From Verrucomicrobiales bacterium (GTDB lineage: Bacteria > Verrucomicrobiota > Verrucomicrobiia > Verrucomicrobiales > DEV007), in NCBI GenBank assembly GCA_002726915.1, contig PBSY01000076.1:1-62835 (forward strand): 62,835 nucleotides of DNA. The letters are read 5' to 3'. A program made the translations under genes and the position numbers. Of this stretch, positions 24,892 through 33,632 are shown one piece after another (within the stretch, counting starts at the first letter, position 1; every line of letters starts with the position of its first letter). The notes below the pieces were generated by a model that saw only the letters and a program-made list of their open reading frames with translations, was not told the origin of the DNA and did not search any database.

Positions 24892-26198
24892 ATCCATCTT
24901 CTGAGAGAATTGTATTCACTGGGAGCGGCATCGTCTGTGGATCGGGCGCGACTGTGTCAGAGGTATGGGCGAGGATCGAGTCCGGAGAATCGTCGATCGA
25001 TAAATTTCGTTGGGAACGTGGCCGCGTCCGACGATATGATTGGGACAGTTCTAACTGGCCTTGTGGAATTGCGGCGGAAGTAAAAGAAGACAACAGGACG
25101 TTAGTGCCTGACCGAAAACTGCATAAGACAATTTCGCGTAAAGATATGTATGGGATCTACGCGTCAGAGCAGGCCATTAAGGGATCAGGAGTGTTGACTT
25201 GTCGGGAGACGATGACCGATGCGAGCCGCAATTCATTCAATGACCGTACAGGACTCATCGTTGGTTCGGGCGGGGCGAATTACCATGACGACTATGATTT
25301 CCTTCCTTTGATTCACGAAGCGAAGGGGGATTTAACTGGGTTTGGTAGAGAATTAAGTAATCAGGTGACACCAATGTGGTTACTGCGAAATCTTCCCAAC
25401 AATGTGTTGTGCCACGTGGGCATCCAGTGGCAGCTGAAGGGAACGAACGCTTGCATCACGAATCAGTGTGCGAGCAGCCCAATGGCGGTCGCTGAATCCG
25501 CTTCGGCCATTATCAATGGTGAAGCGGATCGTTTTGTTGCGGTTGGACATGATTCGGTCCTGGAGCCGGAACATATGCTCTATTATGAGACCCTCGGGCT
25601 ACTTTCTCGCGAGATTCCGAAGCCTTTCGATGCCTCACGCTCTGGGACTGTCTTTGGCGAAGGCGGAGGCGCAATCATTTTGGAAAAACAATCTGACGCC
25701 GTGGAAAGGGGCGCTGAGGTGATTGGCGAATTCCTAGGTTTCGGGAGCACCTGCGAGGCAACCGGAACTGTCGAACTGAACCCGACAGGAGAAGGGTTGC
25801 GAAGAGCGATTGAAGAGGCGCTTGAAAATGCGGGACTTGTGCCATCAGACGTGGGAATGATTTGTGCTCACGGCAACGGAACGAAGGCATCCGATTTGAC
25901 GGAGGGCCTTGCAATTGAGTCAGTCTTTGGCGGAAATATTCCACCTGTGACAGCATTTAAATGGGCTTACGGACATTTAATCGGAGCTGCTGGAATCGTG
26001 GATTTGATCATGACCTTGGAATCACTGAAAAGAGGGATTGTTCCTGGGGTCTCCTCTTTCTCGGAAGTTGATTCGCAGCTGGCTGACTTTCCCGTTGGAA
26101 GAACACACACCAAGCTGGAGGGTGATGTGGCTCTGGTGATCTGCCGAGCGTTTGGGGGACTGAATGTTGTTCTGGCAGTTAGAGGGGCAAGGCGCTGA
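24888..26198 (+). CDS. Second ketosynthase of the tandem pair
   Basis: A 436-residue thiolase-fold protein, more divergent than its neighbour. It keeps Cys194 in TNQCASSPMAVAE, His328 in CAHGNGTKASD, and Lys358 and His363 in FKWAYGHLIGAAGI, so all catalytic positions are filled. It is therefore not a simple inactive chain-length factor. Unusual are the long insert around DDYDFLPLIHEAKGDLTG and the TNQC context in place of TAC. A strong ribosome site (GAGAGGAG) sits in the end of the preceding gene, with a 4-bp overlap. It may act in initiation or in a different chain-length window from the first ketosynthase. Confidence 0.88.
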   Translation: MNPSSERIVFTGSGIVCGSGATVSEVWARIESGESSIDKFRWERGRVRRYDWDSSNWPCGIAAEVKEDNRTLVPDRKLHKTISRKDMYGIYASEQAIKGSGVLTCRETMTDASRNSFNDRTGLIVGSGGANYHDDYDFLPLIHEAKGDLTGFGRELSNQVTPMWLLRNLPNNVLCHVGIQWQLKGTNACITNQCASSPMAVAESASAIINGEADRFVAVGHDSVLEPEHMLYYETLGLLSREIPKPFDASRSGTVFGEGGGAIILEKQSDAVERGAEVIGEFLGFGSTCEATGTVELNPTGEGLRRAIEEALENAGLVPSDVGMICAHGNGTKASDLTEGLAIESVFGGNIPPVTAFKWAYGHLIGAAGIVDLIMTLESLKRGIVPGVSSFSEVDSQLADFPVGRTHTKLEGDVALVICRAFGGLNVVLAVRGARR

Positions 26199-26227
26199 AC
26201 TGTGTGGCCGTGTGATTGTAAAATTTG

Positions 26228-27424
26228 ATGGAATTGTCACGTCAGGGCATAGATACAGTTGAGATCTCACGCATCGAGAAGTTACTCAATGATTTGGACG
26301 ATGCAGGATTAGGTCGCTTCTTTTCAGAATGGGAATTGGCGGACGCGGGAAAAGGTAAGGGCCGAGCTCAACGCCTTGCGGCTCGTTTTGCAGCGAAGGA
26401 AGCATGCAGCAAGCTGTTCCCGCGGGAGATTTGTCTGGGGAAAATTGAACCTGTCGATTTCGCGGTGAAACGGAGCGGTTATGGCGATCCTGAGGTAGTG
26501 CCTAACGAGGCAGCTGAGGCCGTCATGAATCTCCATCGAATCAAGAGCATACAACTTTCGATGACTCATACTGAAACCAGCGCTACGGCGATTGCTTCAG
26601 CTGTTCCGCATGAAATTCAGGTTCCTTGGTTCGGCCGAATGATCTATCGGCTCATTCCGCTGCGTCGATCCGTTGTGATGGCAAATCTCGGTCGTGTTTT
26701 CGGAAAAACGATGGAGCCACGGCAGCTCGAGGATCTTGCAAAGGCCTTCTACGGGCACCACCTAAAGAATATTTTAGAGGTGATAAAGATGCCGTTTATG
26801 ACTTCTAGGCAGAAATCTCGGTTGGTCAAAATTGAGGGTGGTGAAAACCTGTCAGAAGCGTTGAAGGAGGGGAACGGAGTCATTTTGTTGACTGGCCACT
26901 TCGGTAACTGGGAACTCTCAACTGTTGTAGGACTGGCTAAGTTCCGTGAATACTTTGGTCGTTTTCACTTTATCAGGCGCCCATTGAAGCCAAAGTGGTT
27001 TAATGACCTTGTGATGAGGCGCTTTCATAAAGCAGGATTCGGGACTCTGGGTAAGTCGGGTTCCCTTGATGAGATCTTGGATCAGCTGGAGAAAAACAAC
27101 ATTGTTGTCTCAATATTTGACCAATACGCAGTTCCTAAGTTCGGAATTACGTCTGATTTTTTCGGGCATCCCGCGAGTACATTTAAGAGTCTTGCTGTGT
27201 TGGCTCAGTGCACTAACGCGGTGGTCATTCCAGCATCGAGTTGGAGGGAATCTGACGGTAGTCACGTCATTCACTTCAATTCGCCCATTGAAATTTCAAA
27301 GACAGGGCGGAGCCGCGATAATATGCTGAAGAATACGAGGCAATTTAATGAGGTCCTTGAGAGAGTTATTCTACGACATCCTGAGCAATGGATCTGGATG
27401 CACAAGCGATGGAAAAGCCAGTAA
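26228..27424 (+). CDS. Fusion of holo-ACP synthase and LpxL/HtrB-type acyltransferase
   Basis: A 398-residue two-domain protein. Residues 1-125 are an AcpS-type phosphopantetheinyl transferase: GIDTVEISRI with Asp9, ARFAAKEACSKL with Glu58, and SMTHTETSATAIA. Residues about 135-398 are an LPLAT/LpxL-like acyltransferase with the HX4D/E signature TGHFGNWE (His224, Glu229) and later IWMHKRWKSQ, as in lipid A acyltransferases. The first domain would load the carrier protein. The second would move the finished acyl chain from the carrier to a membrane acceptor. I see no stop or frameshift between domains. Start is the ATG at 26228, 29 bp after the second ketosynthase. Confidence 0.9.
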   Translation: MELSRQGIDTVEISRIEKLLNDLDDAGLGRFFSEWELADAGKGKGRAQRLAARFAAKEACSKLFPREICLGKIEPVDFAVKRSGYGDPEVVPNEAAEAVMNLHRIKSIQLSMTHTETSATAIASAVPHEIQVPWFGRMIYRLIPLRRSVVMANLGRVFGKTMEPRQLEDLAKAFYGHHLKNILEVIKMPFMTSRQKSRLVKIEGGENLSEALKEGNGVILLTGHFGNWELSTVVGLAKFREYFGRFHFIRRPLKPKWFNDLVMRRFHKAGFGTLGKSGSLDEILDQLEKNNIVVSIFDQYAVPKFGITSDFFGHPASTFKSLAVLAQCTNAVVIPASSWRESDGSHVIHFNSPIEISKTGRSRDNMLKNTRQFNEVLERVILRHPEQWIWMHKRWKSQ

Positions 27425-27448
27425 GGCGAGCTGGCATCATGAAAGACT

Positions 27449-28147
27449 TCAATCTGGAGAGCGTCTCTCAACGATCTGATGCGCTTGTCTGGTCTTGACG
27501 ATTGAATTGGCTGGCAGCACCCCCTGCCAGCTGGTGCTAGGGTAGAGAACGCAATTGTTTCCCAGGACTGAGCCAGGGCTGAGGACGGTGTTGCAGCCAA
27601 CTTCGGTATAATTACCGACAACAGCTCCGAATTTTCGTAGGTCAGTGTCGATGGTGCTTCCTTCGCCATCACGCACCTTCACATTGGCGCGATCGAGACG
27701 GACGTTGGAACAGATTACGCCAGCTCCTAGGTGGGATTTGAAGCCGAGGATGGAGTCTCCCACATAATTAAAATGAGGAACCTCGCAATTGTTGAAGAGC
27801 AGGCAGTTTTTAAATTCACAAGAGTTCCCAAGGATGCAGTCGTTGCCCGCGATGACATTGGCTCGGATGTAAGCGCCGCTTCTTACAGTCGAACCTGATC
27901 CAATCCACGCAGGTCCGTTGATCACGGCGTTTGCTTCTACGGTGGCTCCTTGAGCGATGTAGACGCGATCACCGATCAGAGCGCGCTCATGAATTGACCC
28001 TTGGACTAGGCCGCCCTCCACCGAATCAATCAAGCGATCAAGGTAGCGAGCTATTCCACCTATCGCTAACCAGACAGGCTGCCCTTCGATAAAGAGTGAT
28101 GCGTGATCGGTTTGGTTGAAGTCGAGATATTTGCCGGGCTCGAACAT
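27449..28147 (-). CDS. Left-handed beta-helix (hexapeptide repeat) transferase-like protein
   Basis: A 232-residue protein dominated by hexapeptide repeats (IHERALIGDRVYIAQGATVE, INGPAWIGSGSTVRSGAYIR, VIAGNDCILG). It resembles the C-terminal acetyltransferase/beta-helix part of GlmU-type and other sugar-nucleotide proteins but has no nucleotidyltransferase domain. The N-terminal 40 residues are non-repeat (FEPGKYLDFNQTDHASLFIE). It is probably an acyl/acetyltransferase on a sugar nucleotide, or a nucleotidyltransferase partner; substrate unknown. It is last in the fmt-pyrH-frr strand group, 27 bp after frr. It is convergent with the acyltransferase fusion, with a short GCCAG/CTGGC repeat between. 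Confidence 0.75.
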   Translation of the reverse strand: MFEPGKYLDFNQTDHASLFIEGQPVWLAIGGIARYLDRLIDSVEGGLVQGSIHERALIGDRVYIAQGATVEANAVINGPAWIGSGSTVRSGAYIRANVIAGNDCILGNSCEFKNCLLFNNCEVPHFNYVGDSILGFKSHLGAGVICSNVRLDRANVKVRDGEGSTIDTDLRKFGAVVGNYTEVGCNTVLSPGSVLGNNCVLYPSTSWQGVLPANSIVKTRQAHQIVERRSPD

Positions 28148-28174
28148 GGGTGCAAAAGGGTTCTGGAAGTAAAA

Positions 28175-28741
28175 CTAAACCGTCATCACATCCTCTTCCT
28201 TCGCGGCGAAGTGTTCATCGATGGATTTGACGTGCTTATTCGTCAGTTCTTGGACTTCCTTCTCCATGTCGTGAAATGAGTCCTCAGCGATGTCGCTGTC
28301 TTTGAGAGCAGATTTCAGTTGATCCATGCCGTCTTTACGAGCGGCCCGGACACGGACGCGACCTTGCTCTGCCATGTCCTTGATGATCTTGACGAGGTCT
28401 CGGCGCCGCTCTTCGGAAAGTTCAGGAATGGGAAGGCGAATAAGCCGTCCATCAGCAGCAGGGGTAATACCGAGCCTGGACTCGCGCAGGGCACGCTCGA
28501 CATCTGCCATGATAGTGGGATCATGAGGTTGCACCGTCAGCAGTCGCGGCTCTGGAGCAGAGACGAGGGCCAATTGCTTTAGGGGCATGCTGGATCCGTA
28601 GGCTTCAACATGAACATTGATATTGTCGAGCAGGGCTGGGCTCGCTTTTCCAGTTCGGATGCTGGACATTTCAGAAGAAACGAAGTCGGATGCCTTCTGC
28701 ATCAGTTCGTCAATCTCGAGAAGAAAAGTTTCGGTATCCAT
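28175..28741 (-). CDS. frr: Ribosome recycling factor
   Basis: A 188-residue protein of standard RRF length. It has the core motifs SSIRTGKASPALLDNINVHV, YGSSMPLKQLALVSAPEPRL and LGITPAADGRLIRLPIPEL, then SEERRRDLVKIIKDMAEQG and VRVRAARKDGMDQLK. It splits post-termination ribosomes together with EF-G. It lies 92 bp downstream of pyrH, the usual neighbour. rpsB and tsf, often found just upstream of pyrH, are not in this window. Confidence 0.97.
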   Translation of the reverse strand: MDTETFLLEIDELMQKASDFVSSEMSSIRTGKASPALLDNINVHVEAYGSSMPLKQLALVSAPEPRLLTVQPHDPTIMADVERALRESRLGITPAADGRLIRLPIPELSEERRRDLVKIIKDMAEQGRVRVRAARKDGMDQLKSALKDSDIAEDSFHDMEKEVQELTNKHVKSIDEHFAAKEEDVMTV

Positions 28742-28833
28742 AAGTCTTATCTGAGGGTTGAAGAACTAGTTAACTGGAGAATGGCTTGAAATCAAATGGT
28801 CGACGTAACTCTGGGGTGAAACTGGAGACTGTG

Positions 28834-29550
28834 TTAACCGCTGACGATCGTACCGATATCGTCACCGCTTAGAGCGCGACGAATGTTGTCTCCTTGGTTC
28901 ATATTGAAGACGACGATTGGGATATTGTTATCTTGGCAAAGGGTAAAGGCCGTTCCATCCATCACCTTGAGGTTGCGCGCGAGAGCCTCGTTATAGGTAA
29001 TTGTGTCGAATCGTTGGGCGTCGTCGTGCTGACGGGGATCCTTGTCGTAGATGCCGTCAACATTGGTGGCCTTGAAAATTATGTCGGCTCCGATTTCGCT
29101 GGCTCGCAGGGCAGCTGTTGTGTCAGTCGTGAAGAAAGGATTGCCTGTGCCGCCACCAAGAATGAGGACACGTCCTTTTTCCAAGTGGCGAATGGCGAGG
29201 CGCCGAATGAAAGATTCAGCGACATTTTTCATTTCGATGGCTGTCTGGACTCGCGAGGGCACCCCCACTGCTTCCAACATGCTTTGGACGGCAAGAGCAT
29301 TCATTACCGTCGCCAGCATCCCGACGTAGTCAGCAGTGGCGCGATCCATCCCTCTTCCAGCAGCTGCAGCACCGCGCCAGAAGTTGCCTCCGCCGACGAC
29401 AATGGCTATTTCCATGCCGGTATGATGTGCTGCTTTGATCTGATTGGCGATCCCTTCAACAATCTCTGGTGAGATGTTGTCTTGGCTACCCGGTTCGCGA
29501 AGAGCCTCTCCGCTGAGTTTGAGGACGATGCGCTTGAATTCTCTCGACAT
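28834..29550 (-). CDS. pyrH: Uridylate kinase (UMP kinase)
   Basis: A 238-residue amino-acid-kinase-fold UMP kinase. Motifs are RIVLKLSGEALRE at the start, IAIVVGGGNFWRGAAAAG, DYVGMLATVMNALAVQSMLE, LILGGGTGNPFFTTDTTAALRASE and VMDGTAFTLCQDNNIPIVVF. It phosphorylates UMP to UDP in the cytoplasm and is regulated by GTP/UTP in the family. Length and motifs are typical. It lies between fmt and frr, on the same strand. Confidence 0.97.
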   Translation of the reverse strand: MSREFKRIVLKLSGEALREPGSQDNISPEIVEGIANQIKAAHHTGMEIAIVVGGGNFWRGAAAAGRGMDRATADYVGMLATVMNALAVQSMLEAVGVPSRVQTAIEMKNVAESFIRRLAIRHLEKGRVLILGGGTGNPFFTTDTTAALRASEIGADIIFKATNVDGIYDKDPRQHDDAQRFDTITYNEALARNLKVMDGTAFTLCQDNNIPIVVFNMNQGDNIRRALSGDDIGTIVSG

Positions 29551-29616
29551 AGTGGGTTTAGAATAAACAGGTCATCTTCGACTAACTAAGCTGAATTTCA
29601 AAGACCAATGTCATTC

Positions 29617-30564
29617 TCATCTGAGAATTAGTCCGATTGGAATTTCAATACCCCTGAGGAGGTCAGCGCTACTCATCCGTTTTCGGCCCTCCAACTGCAA
29701 GTCTCCATTAAGAATGAGCCTACCCTCACCGCAAGACACGACGAGCTGGGTGTCAGATAGTATTACCGTGCCGGGGGTAGAGTGATGATCGGGACCAACT
29801 TCAGCGTAGGGATAGATTTTTAGCTTTCGGACCTCCCCACCAAGGGTCAACGTCGCGAAGGTGCCAGGCCACGGATCGTAGGCACGGATGAGACGTTCGA
29901 GATGGGCCGCAGAGCATGACCAGTCGAGATGACCATCGTCACGTTCGAGTTTTCCCGAGTAAGTGACCAAATTCTCTGACTGAGGTTCCGCTGTGATGGT
30001 TTCTCCCTCTAAAATAGGAAGCGCTTTTTTGAGAAGCGTTGGCCCAAGTTGGGCGAGCCGATCGTGAAGAATACCTCCGGTGTCTTCAGCAGTGATAGGA
30101 GTAATTTGATTTAGAATCATATCTCCCGCATCAAGCTGCGGGACAATATGCATCAGCGTGATCCCGGTTTCGGAGTCGCCCTCGCGTATGCTTGCCTGAA
30201 TGGGCGAGGCACCACGATGACGAGGTAGAATCGATGCGTGCAAGTTAATACAGGCCTTCTTAGGGGCATCGATCACGGATGTAGGAAGAATCTGGCCATA
30301 AGCCATTACAAGGGCAATATCGCAGTCGAGTGATTTTAGCTTCTCGATGTCCGTGTCGTTATTTCGGAAGGTTTCAGGCTGGAAAACTGCTACCCCGGAT
30401 TCCTCTGCCATTACCTTTATGGCGGGGGGTGTCAGGATTTGTTTTCTCCCTACCTTTTTGTCGGGTTGGGTGTAAACGCCGACGAGCTCGTGATCCTCTA
30501 GATCGAGGAGCCAGCGTAATGATGGGAGAGCTATCTCTCCTGCTCCCATAAATATCAATCGCAT
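29617..30564 (-). CDS. fmt: Methionyl-tRNA formyltransferase
   Basis: A 315-residue enzyme with RLIFMGAGEIALPSLRWLL at the start and VYTQPDKKVGRKQ. The formyltransferase signature is ALVMAYGQILPTSVIDAP with NLHASILPRHRGASPIQASI and TGITLMHIVPQLDAGDM. The C-terminal OB-like domain starts near LERLIRAYDPWPGTFATL. It formylates initiator Met-tRNA using 10-formyl-THF. The usual neighbour def (peptide deformylase) is not adjacent. It is first in the minus-strand group with pyrH and frr and divergent from the hypothetical membrane-anchored gene. Confidence 0.96.
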   Translation of the reverse strand: MRLIFMGAGEIALPSLRWLLDLEDHELVGVYTQPDKKVGRKQILTPPAIKVMAEESGVAVFQPETFRNNDTDIEKLKSLDCDIALVMAYGQILPTSVIDAPKKACINLHASILPRHRGASPIQASIREGDSETGITLMHIVPQLDAGDMILNQITPITAEDTGGILHDRLAQLGPTLLKKALPILEGETITAEPQSENLVTYSGKLERDDGHLDWSCSAAHLERLIRAYDPWPGTFATLTLGGEVRKLKIYPYAEVGPDHHSTPGTVILSDTQLVVSCGEGRLILNGDLQLEGRKRMSSADLLRGIEIPIGLILR

Positions 30565-30677
30565 AGGGGTTACTCACCGCTGAATGGGTGGATCGTCAAA
30601 AGAAATGTGAAACACCGACGCAGCTTGCATTTGACCGGCTAAAGTTATATGGCTTCCTTCATTCCTTCGCAAATACC

Positions 30678-31640
30678 ATGAGAGGTTTCTTTTTGACTGT
30701 TCTGATTCTCGGCGGACTAGGTGCCGCTGGCTATTTCCTTTGGGATCCCTTCCTCAAGCCGATGATAGAGGGCGATAAGCCCAGTATGAGCGATAACTCC
30801 GCTATCGGGACGGGCGAAGCCTCCAAAGCGAACGATTCTTCCATCGCCCCAAAACGTGCGGCAACAGCCAGGCCTGCCGTCGATTCTCCCTCAACCGCAT
30901 CTAGGCTGAAAGCCGCGACCGCCAAACCGAAGTCGGAGGTCGATCTGCTTCTTGAGAAACGTTATCCCATGCCGGATATTAAGCCGCTAATGGAGATCGT
31001 GAACAACTGGGCAAATGTTCCGCCCAACGCGTTCCCACCTGAGGTCTTTTGTTCAGAGCCGGTCGCGTTCGAATTAGTAGTGAACGGGCAGATCCTTGGG
31101 TCCAGCAATGTCGGCCCAGGAACGCCACTTAAGCCAGTGGGCCTTGTGGGTAATCAGCTTCAAATCGCCAACGTTAGTAATCCCAACCAAAGCAAACAGG
31201 TGGATGTGGATAAGACTGATTTCAAACAACGTATCAAGAGGCGCTACGATAATTTTGTGAAGATGAAGACTTCGGAAATCGAAAACATGCGCGCCAAGGT
31301 GAAGCAGGTGGTCGAAGGAGATCCCGGCAAGCTTGCTCTTCTCAAGGGGGAGAGACCACCCGCTGTGGCGGCTTCATCAGCCAGCGATCCACGTTTTGGG
31401 CCGGTAAAACGAAGCCTGATCAATGGTGATGTGGCCAGCGTGAAGGCGGAAGAAGCGCAGTCGTTTGCCTGGAATGGATCCGAGACAGTCGGCGGCGCCC
31501 TCCCCGGGACCTATGATACCGTGACGGTAAATTTCGTAGTGGAAACTATTTTTGGAAATTTCCCGGTCGAATATAAGGCATTGCTCAAAGGTAGCCAGAT
31601 AGTTGGCTGGATTGATCCGATCACCGAAGACCGAATCTAA
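30678..31640 (+). CDS. Hypothetical membrane-anchored protein
   Basis: A 320-residue protein if started at the ATG at 30678 (MRGFFLTVLILGGLGAAGYF), which gives a single N-terminal membrane anchor; the longer frame to 30588 adds 30 residues with no signal-like feature. A Ser/Thr/Ala-rich linker (about 30-85) is followed by a mixed domain with VNGQILGSSNVGPGTPLKPV and a basic helical stretch FKQRIKRRYDNFVKMKTSEI. I do not recognise the family. Its stop overlaps the start of the following secreted hydrolase by one base (TAATG), so the two are translated together. Confidence 0.7.
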   Translation: MRGFFLTVLILGGLGAAGYFLWDPFLKPMIEGDKPSMSDNSAIGTGEASKANDSSIAPKRAATARPAVDSPSTASRLKAATAKPKSEVDLLLEKRYPMPDIKPLMEIVNNWANVPPNAFPPEVFCSEPVAFELVVNGQILGSSNVGPGTPLKPVGLVGNQLQIANVSNPNQSKQVDVDKTDFKQRIKRRYDNFVKMKTSEIENMRAKVKQVVEGDPGKLALLKGERPPAVAASSASDPRFGPVKRSLINGDVASVKAEEAQSFAWNGSETVGGALPGTYDTVTVNFVVETIFGNFPVEYKALLKGSQIVGWIDPITEDRI

Positions 31641-33622
31641 TGCGACCTCTGGCCACCTTCGTTTTTTTGACGGCGGTAGCCGGCATTACCTTCGGTCAGG
31701 AAAAGCTGGCGCTTCCGGAAATTGCTCCGGTCGAGCGTCGCATTCCGCCGACAAACGGAGTGTCTCTCGACCCCGTGCTGCTTGCTGAATTGCAGGAGCG
31801 GACGACCAAATTAGGTGACAAGGTTTGGGAGATTGATTTCAAGCAACACACTGCTGACGCAGGCGTTCTCGTTAAAGCTGTTGAATTCGCGCTGAAGCAC
31901 GGAGAATTTTATTCGGAGAAGGAAATTCCGGTCGCCGCGGAGATGCTCGATTTGGCGGCGGCTCGAATCAAAGAACTCGAAACCGAGAATAAGGAGAAGC
32001 CGACTTGGCTGTCCCGATCGGGTTCTATCATTAGGGGTTATCGCTCATCGATCGATGATACCTACCAGCCTTACGGACTTTTTATCCCAGAGGAACTCGA
32101 TTTGTCGAAACCTGTTTCGATGCTGGTCTGGTTACACGGCCGTGGCGATAAGATAACAGACCTTCATTTCCTGAAGCGCTGCCTGACCAAGAGTCAGGCT
32201 TTCGGAGGATTTGTTGAAGATCAGCAGGATGCCATCATTCTCTACCCTTTCGGTCGCCAGTGCGTCGGGTGGAAACATGCTGGTGAAATCGATGTATTCG
32301 AAGCGATTGAGGCGGTAAAAATAGATTATCCGATTGATGATGATCGCATTGCCCTCGCTGGATTTTCGATGGGAGGGGCCGGGGCGTGGCATATTGGGGC
32401 TCACTATCGTGACCGTTTCTGTGCTGTTCATGCTGGGGCCGGTTTTGCGGAGACAAAGGAATACAACGGATTGACTCCTGAAGGCTACCCACCTGTGATC
32501 GAGCAGACTTTGTGGCAGGTCTATGATGTTCCGAAATACGCCCAGAACTTTTTGAATGGCCCGGTCACCGCCTACTCTGGAGGTGAGGATAAGCAGAAGC
32601 AGGCGGCCGACGTAATGGCGCGGCAGATGAAACAGGTTGGTTATGAACTACGTCATTTTGTCGGCGAGGGTATGGGACACAAATATAATGAAGAGTGTGT
32701 CGCTGAAATCTGGGCCTCTTTACGGGAAGCGTGGCAGCATGGTAGAGACCGCATGCCTCCTAGGGTGATCTGGCAGACGCCAACCCTTCGTTATCCAGGT
32801 AACTCATGGCTTCAAATCACCGGCCTCGACGAACACTGGGAAGGAGCGTTGATTGAGGGGCGATGGGATAAAGAAAGAAAGGTCATCGATCTCGATCTGG
32901 AAAATGTCCGAGCGATTGAGATACTTGGAAGCGAGGGTAAGTCTCTCACTGGCTACCGCCTCCAAATAGGTGAACAAAGTATTGAAGTGCAAGCGCCTGG
33001 CTTTCCAGTGGAGGGTATTGGATTAATTCGAGAGAATGGTAATTGGCAGTTGGGTGAGTGGTCAGGGCTAATGAAACGCCCCGGATTGCAGGGACCGATT
33101 GATGATGCCTTCATGAGTCGATTCGTCGTGGTTTCACCAACAAAGGTTCCTCTGCAACCAAAGTTGGCCCGCTGGGTGGAGTTTGAAATTGGGCATTTTC
33201 GTGATCGCTGGTCGGCTCTAATGAGGGGGAAAATGATCGAAAGGAGAGCGAGTTCTTTGGACTCAAGGGATGTGGCAGACGCGAACTTGATTCTCTGGGG
33301 TGATCCGGATTCTAACCCTGTTATTGCTGAGATGGTGGAGGGGCTTCCCATTCAATGGCGCGGAGGAAAGTTTACCTTCCGAGGTGAGACTTACGACGCG
33401 AACCATTATGTGCCTGTCTTGATCTTTCCCAACCCGCTTAATCCCCAGCGTTATGTCGTGATCAATAGCGGCCTGACCTTTCGCGAGGGGCATGATCGGA
33501 CCAATTCGCTTCAGAATCCGAAGCTGGGTGACTGGGCTATTATTGGACTGGATCAGGATCCAGATAACCTCGCCTCTGGGCGAATTGAATCTTCCGGATT
33601 TTTTGATGAAAACTGGAAGTAA
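31640..33622 (+). CDS. Secreted alpha/beta-hydrolase (PHB depolymerase/prolyl oligopeptidase-like esterase)
   Basis: A 660-residue exported protein with signal peptide MRPLATFVFLTAVAGITFGQ. The middle domain (about 140-370) is an alpha/beta hydrolase: oxyanion-type LVWLHGRGDKI, nucleophile elbow GFSMGGAGAW, and a catalytic-type His in EGMGHKYNEE. The C-terminal part (about 375-655) is beta-rich and ends in a region with RYVVINSGLTFREGHDRTN, seen in PVC-group secreted esterases. The substrate is probably an ester-linked polymer or peptide, not determined. Start is supported by the one-base overlap with the preceding gene. The next gene's ribosome site overlaps its stop codon. Confidence 0.82.
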   Translation: MRPLATFVFLTAVAGITFGQEKLALPEIAPVERRIPPTNGVSLDPVLLAELQERTTKLGDKVWEIDFKQHTADAGVLVKAVEFALKHGEFYSEKEIPVAAEMLDLAAARIKELETENKEKPTWLSRSGSIIRGYRSSIDDTYQPYGLFIPEELDLSKPVSMLVWLHGRGDKITDLHFLKRCLTKSQAFGGFVEDQQDAIILYPFGRQCVGWKHAGEIDVFEAIEAVKIDYPIDDDRIALAGFSMGGAGAWHIGAHYRDRFCAVHAGAGFAETKEYNGLTPEGYPPVIEQTLWQVYDVPKYAQNFLNGPVTAYSGGEDKQKQAADVMARQMKQVGYELRHFVGEGMGHKYNEECVAEIWASLREAWQHGRDRMPPRVIWQTPTLRYPGNSWLQITGLDEHWEGALIEGRWDKERKVIDLDLENVRAIEILGSEGKSLTGYRLQIGEQSIEVQAPGFPVEGIGLIRENGNWQLGEWSGLMKRPGLQGPIDDAFMSRFVVVSPTKVPLQPKLARWVEFEIGHFRDRWSALMRGKMIERRASSLDSRDVADANLILWGDPDSNPVIAEMVEGLPIQWRGGKFTFRGETYDANHYVPVLIFPNPLNPQRYVVINSGLTFREGHDRTNSLQNPKLGDWAIIGLDQDPDNLASGRIESSGFFDENWK

Positions 33623-33632
33623 AAGGAGTGGC

